Assembly (NCBI GenBank): GCA_021904315.1 | Contig: CM038917.1 | Span: 3,828,041-3,892,040 of the forward strand | DNA from: Sphagnum magellanicum | Lineage: Eukaryota; Streptophyta; Sphagnopsida; Sphagnales; Sphagnaceae | Length of the DNA: 64,000 bases | Direction of reading: 5' to 3' | Shown here: one piece after another, positions 22,801-33,400 of the stretch | Numbering within the stretch: position 1 is the stretch's first letter | Layout of the letters: each line of letters opens with the position of its first letter | Notes under the pieces: generated by a model | Told to the model about the DNA's origin: nothing | What the model saw: the letters and a program-made list of their open reading frames with translations, nothing else | Database searches by the model: none | Made by a program: the position numbers and the translations under genes

Positions 22801-25373
22801 AATACTTGAATTATTTGTTGATATGGAACAGGAATTCTTTGCTGCCAATGCCTCTGCACAAGCTTCCAGGAGATCTTCTCCAAGGGTACACAACAAGGCT
22901 GTTCAAGAGGCTGTAAGTACATTCATGTACCATCATCTGTGAATCTTAGAAAGGTCCATGGTGCTTACACGTATGTTTTATTTGCAGTCTGCAGCATTGA
23001 AGACCTCGGACCATTCGAAAGTCCAATTGTGCTTACACAACTGTTTTGTTTGCAGTCTGCAGCATTGAAGACGTCAGACCATCGGAGAGCTACTCCTGTG
23101 GGAACTCGCTTGGAGGAACAGCAAAAGCATTTGAACTTGCCTATTCTCCCCACCACCACCATTGGGTCCTTTCCACAGACACCTGAGCTTCGCAGGGTTC
23201 GCCGTGAGGTCAAGAGCAAGAAGTATGTCCAAATTTGCCATATGATTTTGTTCTTTAGACCTCCTTGATCTCTCTTTGATTGCTGTGCAGATATTAGCTT
23301 TTCACCTAAACTTGTTTCTGAAATACGTGCATCTGATTTCTTTTGGGCAATCTTCACTGAAATCTGCTCCTTTTTCTTATTTCTCCAGGATCTCTCAGGA
23401 AGAGTATGAAAAGGCAATCAAGGCAGAAATTGACAGTGTTGTGAAGCTCCAAGAGGAACTTGACATTGATGTCCTTGTACATGGAGAACCTGAGGTAGAC
23501 TTCTATACTTAGCCTCTTGTACTTAGTACTGCTTTCTGATGTTTCAGTGTATATGTCTTCCACTTCCACTTCTGTTCTCTCAGTTGGCACTTTGCCCTGT
23601 CAAGACTACTTTGTTGGTGGGCTGATGTGCAGACTCAGGAATTTCTTGCTGATGTCTGTCCTTTGCCTGATGCAGAGAAATGACATGGTGGAGTACTTTG
23701 GGGAGCAACTTGAGGGTTTCTGCTTCTCTGCTAATGGGTGGGTGCAATCTTATGGCTCCCGCTGTGTGAAGCCCCCAATCATCTTTGGTGATGTGAGCCG
23801 CCCTAAGGCCATGACTGTCTTCTGGTCACAGTATGCACAAAGTGTTACCAAGCGTCCCATGAAGGGCATGCTCACTGGCCCAGTTACAATCCTCAACTGG
23901 TCCTTTGTTAGGAATGACCAGCCCAGGTACGTGAAATCATCTCCTGTATCTTTACAGTAAATCATGCCAGTTATCTGCTTCTTGGGCACTTTTCTGGAAT
24001 CCATTTCTACTCTTCATTTCCTGTCCTATGGAGATGAGGCGATGCAATGCATACTTGGTTGGTCTCAGCACAAAGAATTACAGGATGTGCATCATCTCTC
24101 CTTGCACTTGATATTGCAAAAAAAATTGTTTAAAATAACAGCTTTCTCTACTTGAAAATTGCAGGTCAGAGACATGCTACCAGATTGCTTTGGCTATCAA
24201 GGATGAGGTGGAGGATCTTGAGGCTGGAGGAATAACAGTAAGACTGCTATGTGACCTGTGCATTCCAGACTTTGGTCTCATTTAATCAATTGATGCCCCA
24301 ATATGTGTTGTGGCCTTGTGGCCTTCCTCTGATTGACATACTGCTTTTGTGTTTTTTATTTCTTGGTCCTTTGTTCTCTGTTTTGTCTTTCATTCTTTGG
24401 AATTCTCTGTGGCTGGTTGAAGAAGTGTTAACCTTGCTTTGCTTTTTCTTAATTGTGAGAATGGAGATTTCTCAATTCTTATGAGAGATATTCCTCTGAT
24501 TGAGAGACATGGCAAACACAGGTCATTCAAATTGATGAAGCTGCTCTTCGGGAAGGTCTGCCCCTGCGTAAGTCAGAGCAAGCAGATTATCAAAACTGGG
24601 CTGTGCATGGTTTTCGCATTACCACTTGTGGCGTGAAGGACACCACTCAGGTTTGTAACTGGCTGCAAAAACCATGCATTTGAAGATTGAAGCGCTTTTA
24701 TAATCCATGATCAGTTTTAAGTATCTAGAGTCTATCAGTTGTATGTGAAGATCACACTGAGGTTTTATTTCATTTGGATGCAGATTCACACCCACATGTG
24801 TTACTCAAACTTCAATGATATCATACATTCCATCATTGACATGGATGCTGATGTCATCACAATTGAGAATTCCCGAAGTGATGAGAAGCTTCTTTCTGTC
24901 TTCCGTGATGGAGTCCAATATGGTGCTGGCATTGGCCCAGGTGTTTACGATATTCACTCCCCACGTATTCCTTCAACTGAAGAGATGGCTGAGCGTGCTC
25001 GCAAGGTAAACAATAATGCCTGTGTGCTACCATCATGCCACCTTGTGGAACAGTTCTGAAGTCTTGAAGTGACTTTGAAAGGGATTTTCAGCATTTTATG
25101 GCATGGTCAAGTTGCTGTCACCAATTTGTATCCTCCACTTTACCAGTTGATCTGCTGTACTGAATGACTTTCTGGGTATAACAAACTATCTAATGATCAT
25201 CATGCTGATGGACTTCAAAATGCATGGTGCAGATGCTTGCTGTGCTGGAATCCAAGGTGCTGTGGATCAACCCTGACTGTGGGCTGAAGACCAGGAAGTA
25301 TGCTGAAGTTGTTCCGGCTTTGACCAACATGGTAAATGCAGCGAAACAGCTGCGTGCTGAGCTTGCCAAGTAA
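19835..25373 (+). CDS. METE: Cobalamin-independent methionine synthase (MetE type), 14 coding exons
   Basis: Transfers the methyl group of 5-methyltetrahydrofolate polyglutamate to homocysteine to give methionine, in the cytosol in most plants. Coding exons: 19835-20184, 20476-20563, 20680-20807, 20991-21182, 21517-21716, 22295-22458, 22832-22912, 23056-23222, 23389-23494, 23676-23926, 24165-24237, 24522-24650, 24784-25005, 25233-25373. All introns are GT-AG and the joined frame is 763 codons, against 765 aa in Arabidopsis. The start [18 protein letters not shown] is the canonical N-terminus. N-terminal folate-binding domain about 2-315; C-terminal catalytic domain about 430-757 with [13 protein letters not shown]. 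The zinc ligands His647, Cys649, Glu671 and Cys733 fall at exactly the numbering of the Arabidopsis enzyme. A 68-bp duplication copies the exon 8 acceptor (see findings). It is followed on the same strand by the dynamin gene, with no functional link. Confidence 0.97.
22988..23055 (+). repeat. 68-bp tandem duplication of the exon 8 acceptor in METE
   Basis: The sequence GTGCTTACAC-(T-rich)-TTTGCAG/TCTGCAGCATTGAAGAC occurs twice, with acceptor AGs ending at 22987 and 23055. Only the downstream copy leads into the conserved HRRAT frame. The unit is 68 bases, not a multiple of 3, so use of the upstream acceptor shifts the frame and reaches a TGA at 23066-23068. Confidence 0.92.
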
Positions 25374-26000
25374 ATGTCAGTTTCAAGAAGCAGAGTCCCC
25401 CCAGGCATTCCTGGATCCTTGAGTTCACTGATTCTTGACCTGGTCGTTGCAAGATTGACCAAGCTTTCCAGTGGAATGTCAGGTCCATACCCACATTTGA
25501 GAATTAGTCTTTTTGGTTTTGGAGAGTATCACAGCTTGATCATGTGTCTGTAGCTCTGGGAGGAATTTCATGGTCTCTTCTTCTATTCATGGGAGTCATG
25601 AAAGTTTTCATTTCGTAATGAGTCTGGATTTTCTCTGCTGCTTCATATTGTGAACCCTCTCATACCAGTGTTCCTGCTTCTCTGAGCAAGTAAGTCCTAC
25701 TCCTGCAACTGACATTCGCCACCACCAAACATTCATTAATTTCCATGAACAAGTTTTGCACCTATTGGAATTCAATTTGGATGCTCAATTATCCTCAAGC
25801 TAACAATCTGAAACATGTGAATAAGCATCTGCAGGCAGGCATGATGATGTTCCATCAACACTGTGCTGTTGGGTGGTTACAATTACTCAAGTTTTTGGTA
25901 TATTGGACTCTTCCCTATCAGAAGACAATGGAATGCTTGTTTATCATGGCAATTTTTGTGGTAGCACCAGAAACCATCTGAAATTGACATGAATTCTCAC
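25374..26000 (+). other. 3' untranslated and downstream region of METE
   Basis: T-rich sequence follows the TAA stop at 25371-25373. No unambiguous AATAAA was picked out, which is normal for plants. No further gene. Confidence 0.4.
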
Positions 26001-26607
26001 ACAAGAATATTAAGCAGTAACATGTGAATCACTATTTTGATCCTCAGAATACTCTTTGTTGGTGAAACAATTGGATTGCTGTGTTCGGTGAGTATAAGAA
26101 ACTGTGCCAAAATCCCTCAGGGTATCTGTCCGGGTATCAGAGTTGATAACCATGAATGTCAAAAAATTAAATACCAAAAAATTATACTTAACTGTGGTTC
26201 CCACATTGTCTTGACAAAAATAAAATAACTACCTGAAAAACTGCCGGTTCTTTTCCGGTTCTGTCACTAAACCTTGTCATTCACTATGGTTTTTGAAATA
26301 ACTGGAATGTGTTTTATTCTGATATTTTTCAATAACCCAGTCCTGGTGGTCCTTTGATTCTGAATATTTTCACATAGCCAGGAAATTGTCAAATTTTCTA
26401 AAATACTCAGAAGCGATATGGCTATTACAAAATGCAAAGAACCAGCCCATACTGGTAGCAACTAGAACCCATGTCAAATATTTACCACCTTTTGCATGAC
26501 TACATGCTCTATTACACCATTAACTTTTACTCTTGGGGCTTGTGGCGCTAGACTAGGTAGCTGGCCCACTATTGACTACACCATAAATTTATAAGAGTGT
26601 GGGGGAG
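26000..26607. other. Repeat-like non-coding DNA
   Basis: Contains GGTATC and CCGGTTCT motifs reminiscent of the hAT-like element at 16433-17343 (26110-26270), but no terminal repeats were found. Possibly an older relative. Confidence 0.35.
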
Positions 26608-26634
26608 GGTAAGTGTAAATGATTTACACTTACC
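26608..26634. repeat. 27-bp palindrome
   Basis: GGTAAGTGTAAAT and ATTTACACTTACC flank a single central G. Perfect 13-bp arms. Similar TGTAAATGATTTACA palindromes recur near 27200-27215, so it belongs to a local repeat. Confidence 0.9.
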
Positions 26635-27014
26635 TTGACTGGCTATATACTCGTAGTGACTATACATATATGCAAGTCACATTAATTAGTTCATCTCAAT
26701 GTGTAGGTATGCATCCCCAACCTAAATGTTTTTACTAAATGGGTCACTTTGGTTGGCTTATCACAAAAAAAATTCCAATATATTTAGTGCTCACCCAAAT
26801 GGATGCGTCTTCTACCAATAAGATAATATGCATGTTCTTCACTTTAACTCACATATATGCAATATAGGCCCAAACTTTTGAGCACAGAATATGAGGCAAA
26901 TTATGGTGATATTGAGGAATATCTTGGATCCATGTTATGATACCTATCAAGATGAATATTAATTAGTTGTGGTGCATCTCAAAAAAGAAAAGAAAATTAT
27001 GTGTATATATATGT

Positions 27015-27044
27015 AATAATAATAATAATATTATTATTATTATT
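27015..27044. repeat. (AAT)n/(ATT)n 30-bp perfect palindrome
   Basis: Five AAT repeats followed by the complementary ATT repeats, centred between 27029 and 27030. Confidence 0.9.
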
Positions 27045-27467
27045 TTGATAGTGGGTCACTTTGATTGGCTCATCACTAAAATTCTGCAACTTTGGGAATG
27101 CTTTGTTCATTGGCACCCACGTTGATTTTTTGCACAGATTTTTACTTTTCAAAAAAAGTATTATTATTGGAATTCACATTGATTTACATGATGGTTAAAT
27201 GTAAATGATTTACAGTTACACAATGGTACACAACTTTAAATGAATTTATATGATTTTACATTTACATGGAGAGTATGTCTAAAATGATATACTCACACTC
27301 AACACTTATTTTACACCTAGTTTTTATATCTAGGTGCAAAGCTTCAGAAACGAAATGCCCTACTATTTATTGAGAGGAGGTTTTCAGCACCACACCTTAC
27401 CCAAAAAAGGTCGTTTGGTGAATGAAAATGAGAGATTTGACCAAATGGTCATTCAGGATAGATAGGA

Positions 27468-28260
27468 TAAAGCCCTAGGGGGTCAAGCCTGATGGGCTTG
27501 ACAGGAATTGGACCTACACACAGCTCTGCCTCACAGGGCCTTTATTCCTGTAAAGCCCTCCCCCTCAGGCCTTACCCTACGCTGAAAACATTGGCACAGG
27601 TCTTTATGTGTAGGATAAGGCCTAGTGTGAGGGCATTCTAGAAACAAGGGGCCTAAGACCAGGAGTAATTTGCATCCCCTATCATGTGTAGTATAAAGCC
27701 TAGGGTGAGTGCATAGTGGACATAATACAGGGTTGAGTATGCTAAGGGAAATAAGTGCAGGGTAAAGCCCCAAGGGCCAGAGTGGGGGCCATTCCCAAAA
27801 GAAGGGGCCTAGAACAAGCTCCTCCACCCCTGGGCTTTACTCATTTTTGTAAATGTTGTCCACATACCCTCTTCTCGTAATGGCCTTCAATTGAGGGCCT
27901 TACCCTACACAAAACTCATGAGGCATGAGAGGGGAAAGGGTTCTTACACCTACTCCTCAATAGTAGGATGGGAGAGTTTTCCCACATAAAAGGATGACCA
28001 TTTCAAAAGCCCCATGCTCACAAGAGCAAGCATTACATTTTTTCAAAACGCTTGCTTTTAGTTTATTTTAATTTTTTTCGCATGATACCCAACACAGGTA
28101 ACACAGGACAACAAATCCTGACAGGTCTTTTTATTACACACTAAAGCCCTTGTCCAAGGGCAGAAGGGCTTTATTGGAGAATCAGGGGAGCCGAGTGTAT
28201 AAGTAAGTCCTTATTCCAATAAAGCCCATGGCCTTGGTCTTTACCTACTACATAATTGCA
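27468..28260 (+). repeat. GC-rich degenerate repeat cluster around (A)GGGTAAAGCCC
   Basis: The motif G(A/G)TAA(A/G)GCCCTAGGG or its complement GGGC(C/T)TTA(C)CC recurs about ten times at irregular spacing. A block of about 150 bases is duplicated: (A)GGGGCCTA(A)GA(A)C..G at 27651-27662 and 27804-27815. A clean hairpin, TAAAGCCCTT / AAGGGCTTTA (28142-28151 and 28164-28173), closes the cluster. The 98-codon minus-strand frame (27531-27827) repeats internally because of this and is not a gene. Confidence 0.65.
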
Positions 28261-29290
28261 CAATCCCAGAGAGACATAATTGGTGTTGCAAAAAACTTGA
28301 CCTAGTAGTCGTGTGTTGGCTAATACACTTTAAGCCGACCTAATCGACTGAGTTGTTCCATCCATAATTGCAGGCATAAGAACAGACCCACCACCAATGA
28401 CCAGTACGTATGTTATTCTCATCTTCCCCACCCCCATCACAAACCAAACTAGTTGTGTTTGCCCCCATACGTGCTTGGTAAAATTTAAAATCATACATGC
28501 ATGTCTACTATCTTAGGGCGATAATAAATTTTTATAACATAAAAGGTAACAACGATATAAACAAACTAATTAATTAATTAAAAATAAATTAATTTTATTC
28601 TGATTTTTGTTATTAAAATTTTATCAAAGCCTTATTAAAAATAAGGTCAAATTAATTTAAAACATTTATATCTCAAAAAATAATGCTATATTAAAATTTA
28701 AAATTTTATTTTAAAATTGACATGTTAATCAATTTTTGCATAATTTTTCAAATCAATTTTTTAAGAATCTCATTTTAATAAGATTTAATGGAGTTGAAAC
28801 TAATTATTTGTATGTTTATCAAAAAAAATTATTTTAAAAATTAGTCATATGAATTATTTTTTACATTTCATAGTGATATAAAACCTCATGATACGAAAAG
28901 GCAAGTGACAATCCAAAAAATAATAATAATATAGAGGCATGATCAAATCAGTTACTCAACATTCATATTTTGAGAGGAAACCCAACAAATAGATGGGTAG
29001 ATGTCAAAACAACCCATCAATTGGATGGGTGCACCCAAAATGTACACATGCATGTCCATTAGCTTGGGGCAATAAAAATAAACAAAAATAAAAAAATTAA
29101 CTGTCGCCTAGTACCTAGTCTTCAGTACTGTAGACAGAAATTTTCTTTTGCAACGAAAACAAAACCGATCCACGTCTACTCTGCACAATTCGCATTCCAC
29201 AAAATTCGATGAAAAAAAGAGAAAAATGGATGGAAAACAACATCGCCTGGTTTGACGTTTTCCGCTGCTGATGTGGATTCAAAGCACCAT
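28261..29290. other. AT-rich DNA upstream of the dynamin gene
   Basis: No gene. TTAATTAATTAA-type runs at 28565-28600. Confidence 0.45.
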
Positions 29291-29293
29291 CCG

Positions 29294-29718
29294 TTTTCAC
29301 ATCCCGTTGGATATGGATGGATAGATGGATGTATGAAAAGATGATTCATTGTTGGCTCATCCGTGATTGGCATTCGCCAGCCAGCAGGTCGTTTGCTTAC
29401 CGTAATTGAATTGCATAGATTCGGATGGATGAATAAGAAACTTATTCTCATCCAGACTCGTCGTCGTCTCATTCTTGCTTGCTGCAGGCTACAAGAATCA
29501 CCACTATTCGTCTTCTGGTTTTCTCATCCCGTTCGACATGGATGGAGAGATGGATGTATGAAAAGGTCATTCATTGCTCGCTCATCCGTGATTGGCATTC
29601 TCTCGAGGACGTTTTCTTAACGCAAGTGAATATATAGCTTCGGATGGATGATTAATAAACTTCTTTTCATCCAGACTCGTCGTCGTCTTCTTCCTTTGCT
29701 GCAGCCTACAAGCAGGCC
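29294..29718 (+). promoter_or_regulatory. Tandem duplication (period 225 bp) forming the dynamin gene promoter
   Basis: Unit 1 (29294-29510) and unit 2 (29519-29718) share CATCCCGTT, ATGGATGGA(T/G)AGATGG, CTCATCCGTGATTGGCATTC, TTCGGATGGATGA and CATCCAGACTCGTCGTCGTC. Unit 2 carries TATATAG at 29631-29637, a good TATA box. At the same place unit 1 has TTGCATAGATT, which has lost the TATA match. CATCCAGACTCGTCGTCGTC follows the TATA box by about 35 bases and is the probable transcription start region. Confidence 0.75.
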
Positions 29719-30467
29719 TTCCGCGATTTGTGTTCCGAGCTCTCTCTCTCTCTCTCACACGCACGCGTGGTTGCAGAGGCTTTTTCGGTCTTTTCTTTCG
29801 GTTTTTTCTTCGCGCGGAATTTTATCTGGAGCTTCTCGTATCGCCCTCTGTCATTTCGCTTCTTTTGAACCTGGAATTGTCGCTTACTGCGGCGTATTTT
29901 GTCTCTGTTGAGGGAGCGTCAGCTTTGCAGCAAGTGCTCGAGGGCGGCTTCCAATGAGTTCGAAAACGTTCTGACTCTCGAACCAGAATTCTTTGCCCGA
30001 GTATCCGTCATTCCGAAAGCTTCACAAGAGCATCTTAGGTAACTTTTCTTCCTCTTTCAGTCTTTTGTTTTCTGTTTTGGTTAGGTACTGCCAGTGCCTT
30101 CTTCTCTCTTTCCAGTAGACGCTTGTCAGAAAACTAGTCCGTATTGCTCACCAGAGTATCCTTAAGAAGAAAGGAGGAATGATTGTTTTTCTTGTCCTCG
30201 GTTGCCTATTCTGTAATGGCTCCTCTGTTTTCTCGAGTTGCTTTGGTTGGACCTTACAATTTGCAGTGTCCGCTGTTAGGAACTTGTTGTGTTCCTTCTG
30301 AAGAATTTGCTTCGCAATTTCACGAATGCATTGCCTAATGCGCTGCTGCTGTAAATCTCTTTTTTATGGTTTGCAGACTGTCTGTGTCTTCTTCTTCTTC
30401 TTCTTAAAGCTTGAAGACAGGAGTGAGCGCTGCTACTTGACCAAACAGTGCTGAAGGGCCGTCAAGA
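29660..30467 (+). promoter_or_regulatory. 5' untranslated leader of the dynamin gene with a likely intron
   Basis: The leader includes a (CT)n run at about 29738-29755. A leader intron from 30039 (AG/GTAACT) to 30376 (TTTGCAG/ACTG) is likely, giving a spliced leader of roughly 450-470 bases before the ATG at 30468. The splice sites are good matches, but the transcript is unproven. Confidence 0.5.
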
Positions 30468-33400
30468 ATGGATAACTTGATAGGCCTCGTGAACAGAATA
30501 CAGAGAGCTTGCACAGCTCTCGGTGACTATGGAGGAGAAGGAACTCTGCAAAGCCTTTGGGAGTCTTTGCCCACAGTGGTGGTTGTAGGAGGCCAGGTAT
30601 GCCATTTCACTCTCTAGCCTTCATTGATTCTGCATTCTCAATTGTCTACTCATCTCTTGTACAAAATCTGGTTTTCCTGAGTCCCATTGCAGGGATTGCA
30701 AGAATTGGAAAGATTTCTCCTTTGCAAAACTTTCCATGTAGTGCCTGAATTCAGATTTATTAGGTCTGCAATTCTACAATGAGACCAGCCATAATTTCAA
30801 CTGCAACACAAGTTCTAAAGCCCCAAGTCATCAAGCATCCTTCTGACAGCACACTTTGAATATTACCCTAGAGCCAGGTTTTGGGCTTGCCAGTGTTGAT
30901 GGCAGATCTGGCTTGTCTAAGCATGAGATTGTTTGATTTTCCAAACTTTAACAAATAGGGCCAGTAGTGTTTTAGGCATTGTTCTTCATGTCCCTTGCAA
31001 AATCAGATAGGAGGTTTTGTACCTCCTTCTTGCCCTGTTGCTATCAGCATCATAATATTGCACCTAAATTATGACATGGAATTGATGACTCGTCTGGTCC
31101 TTCAGTCAAGGTTGCCCAATTCTTTCTGAGTGGTTGAGGATGGGTTTTGAATTTTGAAGGCCAAAGACTCCTTCACTTCCCAAGGATGAAGATTGTTTTG
31201 CTGGGGTTTAGCAATGAGCAAGCTCCATCGGCTTGTCTATAAGATCGTTTGTTATGGATATCACATCTACATTACACTTGGTTAACAAATGTCTCAGCTC
31301 TAACCTAATGGACTATTTATCTTTCATTTCAGAGCTCTGGAAAGTCTTCAGTGCTCGAGAGCATTGTGGGACGAGATTTCCTACCTCGAGGATCAGGTGA
31401 GTAGCCACTCCACTAATCATTGTCTTCTTCAATGGAGGCTGAAATTTTAAGGCAAGCTTGTACACTATTAAGTCTTTTAGAATGCTGTCAGCTAGGTTTA
31501 GTGAGATTTATGCACTTTTGGCAACAAGTTGGTCATAGTGACTGGATTAGCAGCATTTGAGAAAGATCTGAACAGTAGCAGGTTTGTTGCCTAAGACTTG
31601 TGATGTCCTCAAATGGTAATGCTGGTACTTGAACAACTTAAGATTGTTGGTTAGCTAGTGAAGCTGAGGTAGTCTCTGCATGTGGCAGGAATTGTCACAA
31701 GAAGACCACTTGTGCTGCAACTTCACAAGATCGATGATAAAGTTGAGTATGCTGAGTTTCTGCACATGCCAAAGAAGAGGTTTACAGACTTTGGTAAGAA
31801 ATACTTTCATATGATGTTGCTTTCTGCTGCAATTGTCTGCTAACAAATTTCCCCTGTTTTTTGAGTTACTTTGTAGATGTACTTATTGGTCAAAGGTATA
31901 CACAGTAGATGATGTGTTTACTTATTATGCAGGTGCTGTAAGGAGAGAGATTGCAGAGGAGACAGACCGAGTTACAGGCCGATCAAGGCAGATTTCTCCT
32001 GTCCCCATTCATCTTAGTGTGTACTCTCCAAATGGTGAGTTAAATTTCCTCCAGAGTGGGGGAGGCCTATGTTTGAGATCTAGCTTTTCCTTTACCTACG
32101 GTTGAACTTGACCATATACCTTGCTCTCTGCAGGTTTTGGCTGTAGTTGTTAGGATCCCTTGCTTTGCAATAAGGAATCAAGCATTCTCTGAGTATTACT
32201 TTTGAAACTTCGTTCAAAGGTTTCTCATGCATTCTCTTGTTGTAATTTCAGTGGTGAATCTTACTCTCATCGATCTACCAGGTCTGACAAAGATTGCCAT
32301 TGGTGAGTGCCATCTTGAGCCACATCTGAAAGCATTGGAAAGTGGCTCTTCTTTGATGATTTCTGAGGGGTGCCATTGTTCTGCCATTGTAGTTTCATCT
32401 AATGTTCTGAGACAAATGTTATGTCTGCGCTATGTGGTTTTTGCTATGTGCTAGTTGTGGTTATATACCTTTTGAATTTTGCACACTTGTGTCTGTAGAG
32501 GGGCAATCGGACAGCATTGTGGGGGAGATAGAAAACATGGTTCGATCTTACATTGAGAAGGTAATTGTCTTTGTAGATTCCTATTCATGCTGGTCTTTCT
32601 GGAGTTTGGTGGATGTTGTCAATTGCACTTCCCTATGTGCAACATTGACATTTGACTTTTATCTGTCTTTCACACTCTAGTTTGGAGGAAACTTGTCTTT
32701 AGTTGTATGTGGACATCTGAGGTACAATTTGGCAAAAAATGCAGTTTCTTTACATAATGTGAATGTGGAGTTGTTCTTTTTTGCAGCCAAATACCATTAT
32801 TCTTGCTGTCTCTCCTGCCAATCAGGACATTGCAACCTCTGATGCTATCAAGATTGCCAGAGAAGTTGATCCACAAGGTAATTGTTGTGATTTATGATTT
32901 ACAACAGTGTGTAAAGAAAGAAGCTTGATCAAGAACAGTCATGAACTCAAGGGACAGTTGACATGGTGTGTGGGATTACATGATCACATTTTGTTCCTCT
33001 GACACACAAGTTTACTTACAATTTTCTCCCCTGGAAATTGTTTTGCAGAAATTTCACTTTGGTATCTTTATGATGACATGAAGCACTAGAATGTATCAGG
33101 AAATATAATGCGTTTTAACTGCTGTCTATCCTTTTATGGTCAGGTGAAAGAACATTTGGTGTCCTCACAAAGCTGGACTTGATGGACAAGGGTACAAATG
33201 CTCTTGATGTGAGTCATTGTTCTTTTGTTCACCAGTTGAGGCTGTCAGAGCAAGATAATGACTTCTCAGCAACCATATACTTGTTGAAGACCTAATTCAT
33301 TAAAAAACAGGGCCAATTGAACATAGCTGGAATATCTTTTGGTCTTCTGTGGGAACATCCTTTTAGTCTAACCACTGACTGCCTTTGGATGATTCAAGGG

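Noticed and set aside
22939-23268. 109-codon continuous frame spanning intron 7 and exon 8 of METE as a separate gene
   Set aside because: Its C-terminal half is exon 8 of METE and its N-terminal half is the duplicated intron-exon sequence.
29648-29957. Frames of 87 and 75 codons upstream of the dynamin start
   Set aside because: They lie in the CT-rich leader and are not conserved DRP1 sequence; the family start at 30468 is clear.
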